Part shown: positions 27,979 through 39,744 of the stretch, in pieces | How positions within the stretch are numbered: the first letter of the stretch is position 1 | How the letters are laid out: every line of letters starts with the position of its first letter | Notes under the pieces: generated by a model | Databases searched by the model: none | Told to the model about the DNA's origin: nothing | What the model saw: only the letters and a program-made list of their open reading frames with translations | Made by a program: the position numbers and the translations under genes | Source: Agarophyton chilense | Taxonomy: Eukaryota > Rhodophyta > Florideophyceae > Gracilariales > Gracilariaceae | Assembly (NCBI GenBank): GCA_030374765.1 | Contig: JARGXX010000117.1 | Location: 930,001 to 994,000, forward strand | Length of the DNA: 64,000 nt | Direction: 5' to 3'

Positions 27979-30900
27979 ATGACGCGCGCAACGGCACGCC
28001 TTCCATTCGACAGCAAATCCATGACGCGCAGCAGAAATCGACAAGCGCATTTCCCACCCGCTCAGCTGCGCTCCTTCGACAAGCGTCTGTTGAGACTGTC
28101 TCGACTAGCGAAACGTTGGTGCCTTCATCACCCCGTCTACGTACAACGCACACTTCTCCTCGCTCTCTCACTCGTGCTGCTAGCCGTGCTCACGCGCTTC
28201 GCATCCTTGTTTCACGGTTCACGCCATGAGCAAATACGCGTGCAATCTCCTACCTTACGTCGCTTTCAACTCGTGCCGAATCTCACCGACAGCTTGCGCG
28301 ATGAACAAACGCTGGCGCGGAAGTTGTGCGCCAGACATATCTTGTCTTCACAAATGGAAGAGCTTCGAACATGCAACCAGTTTGAACACACAACTGCGGG
28401 CAAGGTGGTGGCGCTTGTTGAGCTGAGGAATGTACACTCCACACTGTATCCATTTCTATCATCGTTGTCCACATACACCCATTCCATTATTGCGCTTGAT
28501 GATCATAGTACGGATGAAACGCGCAACCAACTGCTCAGGTCGCCGCACGTAGAACTCATTCTCAATCGCACAGGAGAATGGCGACGCGACGAACTTGCAG
28601 ATCGTCAAATGCTACTGGAGGCCGGTCGAAGGGTTGGTGGCACTCACTTTGTATTACTAGATTACGACGAATTTGTTTCTCACAACTGCGTACCCTGGAT
28701 TCGCGACGAAATCCTCAAGCTGAGGCCCGGCGAGAGCCTGTTCATCCCGTGGGTCGAAACTTGGAAAACGCCATATAGTCAAAGAGTGATGAAGCATGAC
28801 CCGCAAATGAACTTTCTCACAAGACGTCAAACGGTGATTTTCGCCGACGATCGATTCTTTTCGTACAGCGCCGACAATTCGCTTGCCAGAACGCTCTCTA
28901 ATAACGCCTCGCTGCATGTTTTACGATGCCCCAGAAGTGTATGTCCGCCGCCTGGTGCATACAAGGGTGCCTCCACTAACTTTGAATTCCCGCCATCTGT
29001 GAAGGTTCTGCGAGAGTGTCGCATCCTCGAAATGAGGTTTCTGAATTTCGACAACGTGTTGCTCAAGGCTGCGTGGTACGAAGCTCTCGGACGAGTGCTA
29101 GGTGCTGCAGACGGCGTCACCAGTGGGAAAATGATGACTCGTATGTTTTCCAGCTCCGAGCAGTTGTTGGCGAAGGAAGGAGTGTTCTTAAGTGAAGTGA
29201 ATCACAAATGGCTCGCCGATGATGCGTATGACGTGTTTAAACCGTTCCAGTTCATCGAGACGTGGAGAGCATCCGAGCTTTTGCACTGGATTGGCATATT
29301 TGGTGCCGATCACTTTCGAAAGCTGCCTGTCATGAATTCGATTCATTTTGGAGAGCTGCGTTTGGCGATGCGACGTGCCAGATTGCAAGATGCGCCGCTC
29401 CGCATGGTACCGAGACGGAAGAGCGACGTGATAGTGTTCGCTGTGGAGAACCAGTTATTTCCCGCGCTCTCGCGATTGCTGGATGCAATGGGCTTTGAAT
29501 CACTTGTAGCGAACAATGAGTCTTCTGCGCACTCGACAAATCAAGGACGACAATTTGTTCATATAAGGGCAGAGCTGGACGCCATGAGACAACGCCCATT
29601 ACCTGCTTCGCACACTGCACGAGTATATGTGTCGTTTGCACACGTGAGTGAACAGAATCAACTGATGTTGCTAAGGTACGCGAAACACGAGCTGCGGAAC
29701 GTGCATGTCCTGCTAGTTTTCGCAGACTGGCACAGCGCAATGGGAGACACGGAGCTCTCCGAAATGTCGCGCGCAATGGCAAATGAAGCGGGTAGTCATG
29801 TCCATTTGATAGACATGTCCCTACAGGCATTCGGTTCGTTCGCGGCATTGCGATGGCTATCAAAACGTATATGCTCTATACCGACGGCGGGCGTTGGTTC
29901 GCGCATATCTGATGAGCAACTACTTGCGCTCGCGGAACAGAATCATGCGGGTTTTGAAGCAATGAGAGAGCGTGGAGCTGTATCATCGCATAAAAAGCCG
30001 CATGATTCTGTTGACGTAGTTGAGCGTCTGCTTCCGGTAGCTCGATTGATGTTCTCGCTAAATGTAGGACGAAGTGGATCGCGGTATTTGGCGGATGTAT
30101 TGGATACAGCAGATGATCCGATCATTGCTTTGCATGAGCCGCGATGTTCGGCGGGAAAGTGCTCTGGTGGCGGTGCTATGCGAATGCAAGAGATCTTGTT
30201 AAAACAGTCGTATGAGGAACGACAACGCATCAAAATACCTATGATCATGAGCAGCGTTGCGTCCGTGTTTAACTTGTCGATAGCACGTGCGTGGCACAGT
30301 AGGACCGTAGAATGTTCTATGCTGGAGAGGGGGCGGTGGGTTGGGGTTCAGGAGGGCGCGACGGATTTGAAAAGCTCGAGACCGGTGTTGGAGGTGAGTG
30401 GGACGGGCGAATGTGTAGTGCATGAGGTGAGGGATGTAGTATTCGTGGAGACGAATCCGAACTTCAAGGCGTGGATGTATGATGTTGTGTTGGAGCAGTT
30501 TCCGAAACGTGGATATGAAGTGACAGTGGTGGTGGTGCGACGCTATGTGGCGGCGGTGGTGTGTAGTCTGTATGAAACGGGCTATTTTACAAAGCGAGAT
30601 GGGTATAATTGGATGGAGACGGCGGCGGGAGTGAACTCGAGGGTGCGGCTGAAGGAGCTTACGGATGACTCGAAGTTGGATGCGGTAGAGAAACTGGTAT
30701 CGTATGTGGCGAATGCAGAGGCGGTATTTCGAGAGGTGTTGCGACGGTATGTTCGGAATGGGGAGCGGGTGCGGGCGGTACAGGTGAGGTCGGAACGGAT
30801 TTTCGAGACGGGGGGAATGAGGGAATTGATGGAGGAGTTGGGACTGAGTTGGTCCCCCCGGACGACGGCTGTGGCGGGAGTGGTCCGCGATAAATATTTG

Positions 30901-31044
30901 AATGAGACGGGGGGGAGGGCGGTGCGCGAGATGCGGGTGGAAGAATGTGAGCGACGGATTGAACAGTTCGAGATCACGTTATCGAAAGAAGCGAGAACGG
31001 TGGTGCGTGATTTGTTGAGTGAGTGGACTAGGTTGGATGACTGA
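27979..31044 (+). CDS. bifunctional Golgi glycosyltransferase (GT2-like)-sulfotransferase fusion
   Basis: 1021 residues in one exon. A basic N-terminus is followed by one hydrophobic segment (residues about 58-78, TLLLALSLVLLAVLTRF), the layout of a Golgi type II protein. Residues about 140-330 form a GT-A-like domain: VVALVELRNVHSTL, IIALDDHSTDETRNQL and HFVLLDYDEF with the metal-binding DxD-like motif at D228-Y-D230, as in GT2/GT92-like transferases. After a linker, residues about 687-1000 look like a sulfotransferase: the 5'-phosphate PAPS loop MFSLNVGRSGSRYL (R698-S-G-S-R) and a 3'-phosphate element VVVVRRYVAAVVCSLYETG (R854-R855). I infer sugar transfer and sulfation by one chain, plausibly in sulfated galactan assembly. 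Acceptor and linkage are unknown. A second ATG at 28021 is also possible. Last gene of the island. Confidence 0.75.
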   Translation: MTRATARLPFDSKSMTRSRNRQAHFPPAQLRSFDKRLLRLSRLAKRWCLHHPVYVQRTLLLALSLVLLAVLTRFASLFHGSRHEQIRVQSPTLRRFQLVPNLTDSLRDEQTLARKLCARHILSSQMEELRTCNQFEHTTAGKVVALVELRNVHSTLYPFLSSLSTYTHSIIALDDHSTDETRNQLLRSPHVELILNRTGEWRRDELADRQMLLEAGRRVGGTHFVLLDYDEFVSHNCVPWIRDEILKLRPGESLFIPWVETWKTPYSQRVMKHDPQMNFLTRRQTVIFADDRFFSYSADNSLARTLSNNASLHVLRCPRSVCPPPGAYKGASTNFEFPPSVKVLRECRILEMRFLNFDNVLLKAAWYEALGRVLGAADGVTSGKMMTRMFSSSEQLLAKEGVFLSEVNHKWLADDAYDVFKPFQFIETWRASELLHWIGIFGADHFRKLPVMNSIHFGELRLAMRRARLQDAPLRMVPRRKSDVIVFAVENQLFPALSRLLDAMGFESLVANNESSAHSTNQGRQFVHIRAELDAMRQRPLPASHTARVYVSFAHVSEQNQLMLLRYAKHELRNVHVLLVFADWHSAMGDTELSEMSRAMANEAGSHVHLIDMSLQAFGSFAALRWLSKRICSIPTAGVGSRISDEQLLALAEQNHAGFEAMRERGAVSSHKKPHDSVDVVERLLPVARLMFSLNVGRSGSRYLADVLDTADDPIIALHEPRCSAGKCSGGGAMRMQEILLKQSYEERQRIKIPMIMSSVASVFNLSIARAWHSRTVECSMLERGRWVGVQEGATDLKSSRPVLEVSGTGECVVHEVRDVVFVETNPNFKAWMYDVVLEQFPKRGYEVTVVVVRRYVAAVVCSLYETGYFTKRDGYNWMETAAGVNSRVRLKELTDDSKLDAVEKLVSYVANAEAVFREVLRRYVRNGERVRAVQVRSERIFETGGMRELMEELGLSWSPRTTAVAGVVRDKYLNETGGRAVREMRVEECERRIEQFEITLSKEARTVVRDLLSEWTRLDD

Positions 31045-31849
31045 GGCGTGTCAGTACTGCACCTCTGTGCAGCCGTCAACACAGCTGCCGGGAGGGATCA
31101 AAAATACACAATGTAAGCTATGTACACAGGACCCCTAGTGTCTACACGCCCGAAGGATTGGCCTCATATGAGGCCAGTTCTATTTTCCAAAAAATTAATA
31201 AAAATCGCCGGTTTCCATGCTGCAGCGGCGTATTCGATTTTCTAAGTAAAAAACAAATTTTCGAACCATGGTCCACCTGCTTCACAAGTACATTCTTTAG
31301 ACAGTTGTCTTCAGTAACATCAGCTTAGTGGTTTCACGACCGCTCGGAGACTGATAAACACACAGTTCAAACTTCGCTGAGTTCAGTGTAACTCGAAAAA
31401 TCTTACGGAAGCTTGACTCTTCCTAATAATTATTATGGTCTAAGAACACATATTCATCCTCTTGAACAGTGAACCGAATAAGATGACATCTGCTAAAGAG
31501 ATAGCTTCTTCAAAGACGATAATATATCTAGCCACTTGAATATATCGAATTTAATTAGTAGAAGACTTAAACTAATTTGAACTTTTTGCTTTCAAATTTT
31601 TAAAAATGTCTCTAAAATAATTTAAAACGCATTTTAACACACGAAAATCATTTTTGTTGACATGAAACATGCAACTGATCAAGAAAACAATCACAATCGA
31701 TTTCACTGTTAAATTTACAAACATCTAAAAATAAATGTACTTTTTGTATTCTGAACAAACACATTTTCAGTTGTTAACAGTTTTGAAAACCATGCATCGT
31801 CCGTTATCTATTTTACATGTCAAAAAGTCATCTGATTTTCTTCGTTTAA
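31045..31849. other. AT-rich gene-free boundary between gene island and repeats
   Basis: Base composition turns abruptly AT-rich here compared with the genes to the left. No open frame of note, RNA gene or repeat is visible; it may be decayed flanking sequence of the piggyBac-like element to the right. Confidence 0.5.
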
Positions 31850-32815
31850 GATTTGTTTCCACTAAATGAATGCCAGTATCAGCCATATATGGATTTTCTA
31901 TTTTATCATCCTTCTTATAATTTTTTTTCATTTTTTGAAAAGCATTTTATTTGTTCCCTATCAATCCGTCTGCAAGGTTACAATGAAAATTATGCGGTGT
32001 AAGATTCTATTTTTTCTTGTAATCTTCTTGTAAAGGTTCCAAGCATTAACCTCAGTCATTTCAAGCAAAACTCATTAACTCTAAAAGACCATTTTCCACT
32101 TCGAACTTCTTTTCTATATTCAAATCATCTAGACGTGATCTATTATGCTTATCAGTTCTTGAACAATAAAAAAATCACTCCTCAAAAGCTTCTGTAATAG
32201 CAATAGAAAGCGAAATATTTTCATTTTTATACCATCAGTTGTCCTCCATCTTTCACGAAAATGGGACTTCTTGGTTCGATATTGCTGCAAATTCTGATGG
32301 AATATCTCCTTTCACTGTCCATTCAGAGCTCCAAAATCATCTTTTGCTGTATTTCAGGCAGTGTGGCGATCATTGACACGTGCTAGCTTCGTGCCGTAAT
32401 CATAAGTTCGGAACGATGTTTCATAGGGAACCTTCTGGAAGCTGTTTTTACAACCGCAATAAACCGCATTCCTATTTATAAAAGTTCTTCAGCTGTTTCA
32501 ACAGATGCAAAATATGAATCGGTACAAATGATTCGATCAGTTTCGAACCAATTTCCAATAAGTCTCACGAAAACAGCTTTTCTCTGCACATGTTTCGACT
32601 CAAAAGGCTTTAAATCTTGTTGCGACGCTCCTATCGTGATTTCAATTTCGAAAATTATTCCACTTCTTCCACAACACACTTTTTTATTTCACGATCATTT
32701 TCAGGTTTCTTATGAAGAGCATTGTAGTATAACTATCCAATTTCAATCCGGTTGTCCCCGAGTCCATACCAACGTAACATACTTTTGTCCACGCCCAATG
32801 TGGTATTCCACCAAA
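31850..32815 (-). pseudogene. decayed piggyBac-like (DDE_Tnp_1_7) transposase
   Basis: On the minus strand, fragments in shifting frames follow the order of piggyBac transposases: VDKSMLRWYGLGDN (the first acidic residue codon at 32787-32789), then HKKPEND, then a frame at 32476-32679 ending ICTDSYFASVETAEELL (second Asp), then FIAVVKTASRRFP, and RTDKHNRSRLDDLNIEKKF (third Asp at 32151-32153). The coding frame is broken many times by stops and shifts, so it is inactive. The N-terminal part is missing because the Gypsy B-family LTR at 32816 abuts it about 26 bp from the first conserved Asp. Terminal inverted repeats were not found. The left limit is approximate. Confidence 0.7.
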
Positions 32816-33681
32816 TGTAGGACAACGCTTGGAGCGGAGACACCACGAAGATGTTCGGGATCTTCCTCTCTTGACAGACACGCCTCAGGCGGAGGAGACG
32901 CGTCCCAGCAAAGCACAGAAACAGAGCCACTCTGGAAAGGCACGACGAAGTCGGGTGTAAGACCGAGGCCAATCCGGCGGGATATACCTAGAGTGTTTAG
33001 GTGAGCACGGCACAGTCCGAAGTGTGACCAATCCTAGGCGGAGCGGTACCATGGCGATTTTCGGAAAAGGAGCGAGGAAACACTCGTATGAGGTGGACGA
33101 GCGGGGTGAGTGCGGCGGCCGCTCCCGAGAGCCAACAAGGAGAACAAGAGGAAACGGGGGCGAACCCCTATACAGGGGCGAGGCTACGACAAGTGTCGGC
33201 GATTAAACATGAACCCACGGTGGTGGTAGCACTCTGGTCGACAGAGGGGTGGATGAACTAACTTGCGACGGGCGCTCACGCAGTATGCGGTGAAGACCCG
33301 CGGAAGGCGAAGAGTTCAGAGCCAAGACCCCCTCCTTGAGATCTCCCAAGAGGGTGTTTACTGGGGAGCAGTGCTCAACCTCCTAAGTAGTGTGGGGCGT
33401 GGCCCTGACAGTGGGCGCGCGTCCGAAAAATAAGTACTAAATATCTAGTGCATAGCCAAATAATTACTAAATAATACTAACCATTATGTAGAATCTGGGC
33501 CACGTGTGGCACGCCTCGCACTCGAGCGTCGGCATCCGTGCAGTCCACGTGTTCCACCAGTGTGCACCTCCGGCCCTAACCGGCCGTCGGCACGCAATAG
33601 CGGTATAGCTTGTCATAGACCAAGCTAGTCCTCAAGCGAGCGAAACTTCTAAGTCCTGCGAAGAAACCCCCTTGGAAGGCA
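32816..33681 (-). repeat. inverted solo LTR of Gypsy family B
   Basis: Read on the minus strand it starts TGCCTTCCAAGGGGGTTTC and ends GTTGTCCTACA, matching along its length the two LTRs of element B at 49435-50312 and 59674-60548 (5' TG, 3' CA), including the repeated AGTATTATTTAGT block. It is 866 bp against 878 and 875. The left neighbour is the piggyBac-like fossil and the right neighbour is gag of Gypsy A in the opposite sense. No internal sequence of its own and no matching target-site duplication is seen, so it may be a rearranged solo LTR. Confidence 0.88.
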
Positions 33682-35027
33682 TTTTCCTTCATCGCCGAGA
33701 ACCCACGGTAGCAGCGCGTTTACGAGAACTCCTCACCAGGGCCACCTCTATGTCAGAAACAACACAAGTAGAACCCCATAAGATCGAAGTAATTAGAGAG
33801 AATATTCCCACAGGGCTTGCTGGCCTTCTCTGGCCCCATCTCCGAGAGCTGTGTGCAGCCCACGTGGATTCCATTGTGGACATGCGACTCGCTACGGCGA
33901 TCGCTGATCATATGGATTACCTGGTTACGCGAATCGTCCCCAAGGTCATGGGGTCTGGACTATTCTTAGACTCCCTCTTTTAGGCCATTCAAGGAGAATT
34001 CCCCAGCCAGTCAGGCAAAGCGGTCCCTAGGACCACTCTACAAGTCAACCATCCGGCTTCCATATGGCAACCCTCTACTGAACCCCCAGGAGTGGCGACA
34101 TTACCCGCCCCTCGCCGGGAACTCCATCAAGAAAATCCAATGGAAGGACAATCGAGGAGCAGAAGAGAGGCTCCGCGTCTAGATGAGCGACAGATTGCCC
34201 TACCCAAATAACAATTTGAGGTACAGCGACCTCAGGGCTCCATCAGATCTGATATAGAGATCGATCCTTTAGGTACGTATTCCACTGGAGAGAAAAGAAG
34301 TAACCACAGGAGAAAGAAGAACAGAAGAAGCAAAAGAAGAGACCATTTGGACACGATTGATTCCGAATCGGCCTCGACCGAAAGGACCGACTCTGAAGTA
34401 GATGAGGCTGACGTTCGAGGCCTCAAACCAATGACAACCACAAACAAACTTTTCCTTAAGGTTCTAGACTACCTGAATAATTGGCTGGCCGACAGGTCTC
34501 CAAAATATTCTAATTCGTTGCCTCGAAGAGTCGCCAAGTGGGCCAGATGGATGCAACCAACCATTACGTACAAATTTTCGGGTTCCGATCCAATTGCGGT
34601 CCTTATGTTTCTCAGTTTCTTCCGTACGGTCTGTGATCAGAGCGGTGGCCACGAGGGCATCGCTGTGTCCCTATTTCAATTCTTTCTTACAGGAAAGGCG
34701 CGTGACCGACTGGTTTCGAATCTATCATGCACAACTGACCTCCTGGATGCTCAAGACCGTGAGCTCCTAAGGCCATACCCTCAGGAGGTTGTTCATTACC
34801 TCTTGGAAACTTACGCAAAGGATGAAGTTATAATGGATGCCCACCAGGAAGTCATCTCCTTTAGGCAGAGCTCCAACATGACCGAATCGGCTTTCGCAGA
34901 CGACCTATGGAAGAAAGTTCACCGATGTCGAAATTTTTTCTCCGAAGGACGGCTCAAATGGCACTTCATCATGGGATTACTCCCTGACATTCGGACAGAT
35001 GTCTGCAATTACCCCACGGAAAATTAA
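33682..35027 (+). pseudogene. gag remnant of Gypsy A
   Basis: One frame stays readable through two in-frame stops (TAG at 33981-33983 and TAA at 34208-34210). The later part, 34347-35027, contains TTTNKLFLKVLDYLNNW, KFSGSDPIAVLMFLSFF and FFLTGKARDRLVSNL, wording typical of Ty3 gag capsid helices. A polybasic stretch (KRSNHRRKKNRRSKRR) precedes it. It would have formed the particle of the element. No zinc knuckle could be found after it, perhaps lost in the disrupted 35028-35850 stretch. Confidence 0.65.
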
Positions 35028-35849
35028 CAATACTCCTTCCGAAGGCTCGTTACGTATGCCGAGGGTTATGGCCAAACCTACAGAACTTCCAGGCGGAATA
35101 CTGATATATATAGAGCACACGCAATTCCATTGTGTAAACCCAACCAAGCCTATTTGGTTAGCTCCACGAAAGCGGACATGGATTCACGACTCCATTACGC
35201 CGATTCTGGAGATGTCCTCCCGGTCAATTTCAGTGCTCCTCCGTCTGGACCCCCATCATATACCTTCCAGGGAAATAAAGGGACCACTGGACCACCCACA
35301 CCCAAGTATTCTCCTTTTCCGCCCCGCAAGGACGTTTTGTGTTCGAGCCCCAAGGCCTTGCTTCCTCTGCCTTTCCATGGCCCGCCCAACCTTGTTACTG
35401 CAAGAGGTATCTACCTTAGGACGCACGATAAAACTTCTTAGCTTTTAGAGATGAGAAAATTTTCGAGTGCGGAGATCCGAAGGAATGTTTCACAGGGCAC
35501 AGCAACGAACCACAGGGACCCCTGGAAGCTCACGCTATGTCAAGCGTCCGAATACTTTGATCAAAGCCCTACAGGTCCACGCCATTGTAGATCTTACGGA
35601 CGACCCCGAAGAGGAAACCTATCCTCAGGAAGAAACGGAAACCCCATCGGAAAACTCTTAGAAGGTCGATGCGAGGTAAATCCTCCCTCTTTAAGCCCGT
35701 GCCTCAACCAATTGCACGGTCATGAGCCAAAGAGCTCTTCACCACCCAATACAAACCACCCAGAATGGACCACTCAGGTTGAAAAACAAATAGAACACAG
35801 TAACGACCCTGCCTGTATCCTCAGGAAAGAGAATTCCGAAGTTTGAGTA

Positions 35850-37981
35850 ATCATGGGACTTCGTTCGAACAACTCTCGAGTGCCCACAGCCGTATTGGAC
35901 ACTGGCTCTGGTCGCAACTTGGTCCTTCCTAAACTATTCCCGTTTGGCTGGCACAAGTTCAGTCAGGATAAGGAACATCCCCAGAAATATCGATGCATCA
36001 CGTAGACCAATGGACATTAAAGGAATAGTACCTTTTTACCTACAATTACGACAATTTAAAGTCCGCACGTTGTTCCTTGTATGTCCTAACTTGGGCGCTG
36101 AGGCAATCCTTGAGGCTTTCTTTATCGATCGATTCATTAAGGCCATTTATCCAGGCCTTAAGAAAGTCGCGATCTACCGGGCACCTTTTATGTCCATAAC
36201 TGGTTCCGCCCCAGGGCCAGAAGCGAGCCGGAAACGAGCGGTTGTCTCCGAGAACAAGAAGTCCAATAAGGTTCGCCTTTCAAAGGCCATAACGATACCC
36301 CCGATGAACCCAATCGCTGTATCGGTCGATTCCCAGTTTTCAGGTCTCGTAAAGACTCAAAACCACCTGAAAACTGTTTTGAAGCATCTTACGTTGAAGG
36401 CCAATGAAGTAATGGACATCCCCCCCAACAGGCACTTCTTGGTCACAATCAGTCACTTCGGAGATAAACCCGTACGGTTATTTAAAGGTACAGTGATTGG
36501 CATCACTCTACACACGCCCGTGGTTGTCATGGAGGCCCAAATGAATAACTTTTCAACGCGAATTCTCGACGAGGACAGGGACTCTTGGGAGGGGAGAGTC
36601 GCTATTGGCGCAGAATTCGAAGCTTATAGGCCCCAGGTACGCGATCTTCTCAGGAAATACCCGGCCATGTGGTCAGGTAGATTGGGCAACATTAGATCCA
36701 TTACACACCGCATTGACCATCAGGATGATGCTAGACCACGGTTCCGCACCCATGCCGTACAGGCCTTAAGGGTAGGGAAATGGTCGCCGACAGATGGACA
36801 AGATGCGCAAAGCTTAAGTCATAGAGCTGGCGCCCCCGAACAAATCTAAATGGGCAAGTCCCCTTGTCCTCGTGGCGAAGAAAGATGGCTCCGTCATGTT
36901 CTTTGTCGACAACAGGAAGCTGAACGCAGTAATCAAGAGGGACTCATACCCACTACCACACATGAATAACTGTCTGGATTCCTCGGGCGAAGCTGTCGTA
37001 TTTACCACACTGGGCGCTAGCTCCGGATATTGGAAAATCCCTTTGGCCGAAGATTCGAGAGCGCTGACAACCTTTACCACCCATGAAAGTCTGGTCAGAT
37101 TTACTCGTATGACCCTTGGTTTAAAGAATGCACCATCAACTTTCCCACGGGTAATGGACATCATACTGTCCACAGTCAAATGCAAATCCGCCTTGGTCTA
37201 TTTCGATGACGTTTTAATCTTCTCATAGACCGTAAAGAAACCCCTTCGCCACTTGAGGAAGGTGCTAACAATCATACAGGACGCTATAGTAACACTGAAA
37301 CTCCGCAAATGTGCTTTCTTCCAGGTCTCAGTGGACTTTCTCGATCACGTCGTTCTCCCAGAAAAGCTAAAGGTAGCCACAGGGACCACAATTGCGATTC
37401 GCAAGGCTAATCCTCCTAGTATTCACACGGAACTACGATCCTTCGTGGGCTTGTGCAATGTTTACCGACGGTTCGGGCAAGGGTTTGCCACGATCTCGGC
37501 CCACCTTAACGCTATGCTGAAGAAAGAAACACCTTCGGAGTTCGAAGCTCTCATCGACGACCAGTACGAGACATTTCAGACCCTAAAAGACAAATTGCTG
37601 AACCCCCCTATATTGGCTTTACCAAACCCCGAGAGGCCCTTTGTTGTGGATACAAACGCCTTTGATGTACAAGTGGGATGTGCACTGCCACAGGAACAGG
37701 AGTCACCGAAGGACTATCGACCTACTGGATATTGGAGCAAAACGCTCACCAGCGCGGAGTGTAACTACAGAACTACCGAAAAGAAATGTCCAGCCTTCGT
37801 ATGGTCCGTATTAACACTCCGTCCATACCTAGAGGGAACCAGGTTTACCATTAGGACAGATCATGATTCACTTCGCTGGTTACTCAATATAATCGATGCA
37901 TCAAGTCGCCTCGCTACGTGGCTCCTCAAGCTGTCAGAATATGACTACGTCAGAACCTGTAAGCCAGGCATCAAGCACTAA
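35850..37981 (+). pseudogene. protease, reverse transcriptase and RNase H remnants of Gypsy A
   Basis: The protease active site VLDTGSGRNLV is at about 35892-35920. A frame at 35944-36849 carries the protease-RT linker, ending near a RT entry block. RT is at 36872-37228 with DNRKLNAVIKRDSYPLP, LGLKNAPSTF and catalytic YFDDVLIFS, then a TAG stop. Immediately after, 37253-37981 reads RT thumb and RNase H: SFVGLCNVYRRF, PFVVDTNAFDVQVGCAL (Asp-to-Asn changes in the first catalytic block, usually TDAS), EKKCPAFVW and TDHDSLRWLL, ending in a TAA just before a recognisable ADALSR. The stops make the enzyme non-functional. Confidence 0.8.
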
Positions 37982-38401
37982 GCAGCAGATGCCCTGTCGC
38001 GAATCATCGTCGGTGGAACAGATGAAAGTGCATTGAAAGACCTAATTCCTACCCCCTTCATAGATGATGGACCTCAGGGTTATGTGGAAACCGATGACCT
38101 TATGGGTAGGATCCAATCGGATGATCCTGAGGTAAAGAAGAACGAAGTATACCTATTGGACTTGGAGACAGTACTGCCCAATTCGACACCACCTTAGATT
38201 ATTGCAATAGCCCCGGAGGAAAAAGAGCCCGCCCCTCAAACTATTGCGGAACTCCTACAGGCGCAGGTCGAAGACAAGTACTGCATGAAAACAGCCCAAT
38301 TGGTAGGAACCCCTGGATGCATATTCGACTGAGACCGATTTAGACTACTGTGTCGCCGCTCACCACTGAATAGCTCACTCCAACCGATAGTACCAAGACC
38401 A

Positions 38402-39140
38402 TTGAGGGCGCCATTCCTATACCTCGCCCATTTCCCTCGCTTGGCTGGTCACCCTGGAGGCCGACGAATGTACAAGACCCTAAGGAAGTTCGTCTACTGC
38501 CCACCAATGGCGCAGAACCTATGGAAAACTGCACGGAACTGTACATCGTGCGCACATATCCGAGGGTCTCGCGCCAACCATCAGGCCGAATTGAAGCTAT
38601 TTTCCGCCGCAGGTCCGATGGAATTTGTATCAATGGATGTACTTGGGCCTTTGCCTAGGTTGTTCCATGGGAAACGGTTTGTTTTGGTTATAACCGATAG
38701 GTTTACCAAACTCACCCGAGCCCTACCCCTAGGGAGGACAACGGCCACGGATTTCGCCACGGCCTTCTTTTCCCACTGAGTATATCCATATGGCATGCCC
38801 TTCTACCTCCCTACGGATAACGGCAGCCTGTCTGTATCCAAATTCTTCTCACACATGTGCTACCTTGCGTATAAAACATGTGACCACCACGGCGTACCAA
38901 CCGCAAACCAATAGGCAAGCCGAACGCTTCAACCGCACCCTTCTGGACCGACTGGCACACTACGTATCGGAGCACCAATTGGACTGGGACGATTATGTTG
39001 AGCCACTGGTTTATGCCTACAACGTGCAAGTGCACGCTTCTACGGGAGACACACCTTTCGATCTAACGATAACAAGGTCGCCAACGGCGATAGCTGTTGA
39101 CCTTCAGGATTCCATTATTCCCCAGGACATAACCGAATGA
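38402..39140 (+). pseudogene. integrase remnant of Gypsy A
   Basis: The zinc-binding part reads HFPRLAGHPGGRRMYKTLR with later CTSCAHIRG, followed by the catalytic core SMDVLGPLPRLFHGKRFVL (first Asp) and a TGA replacing the Trp of the usual HWVYPYG-like turn. The second frame (38790-39140) carries YQPQTNRQAERFNRTL with the third catalytic Glu, then a helical tail. A second acidic residue lies in the disrupted bit between. At 39141-39377 the post-core AQRRYKINFDKAVW and a GDLVYL element remain. Confidence 0.78.
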
Positions 39141-39744
39141 ATGACTCCTACTCAGGCGAAACGCTACTCGCGCCGACGCATCGACCGCATTATCCAATCG
39201 ACCCAAACTATACAAACCAAAGCCCAACGGCGCTACAAAATCAATTTCGACAAAGCCGTTTGGGACACACCGACCTTTGGGAAAGGAGACCTGGTTTACC
39301 TGGACCGGCTACAGAAGAACAGTGAAAAACTCGAGAACACTACGCGGAAGCTCTTACCCCGCTCTACGGGACCATAAAAACTCCTTGAGGCCAATCAACA
39401 TACCATTACGTTACTAATTGAGGGCTTACAAGACACCGTATCTATTGACCAGGTGACACGAGCCCCCAGCTCTCCCGGACCACCAAAGTCCCAGTCCCCT
39501 GGCCCAACGGAATCACTACGACCTCTGGTCGACGCTCCAGTCCCCAAACCCTCTCAGGCAGATCTCGCGGACCCCAATAGCCCCATCGACCCCATGGTCA
39601 ACGCCACTGACGATGACCCATCTCTTCCAATCAACTCCAAAAGGATTCGCCCCTCTGGATCACACTCTTCTTCCGGAGAATGAAGATCAACCGGAATACG
39701 TGATTTAGCGCATCATCTCCGCCGGTCGGGGAGAAGTTGGAACT

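Noticed and set aside
27795-28229. 144-codon plus-strand frame overlapping the start of the fusion gene
   Set aside because: Lies in a different frame from the glycosyltransferase-sulfotransferase gene and lacks any domain.
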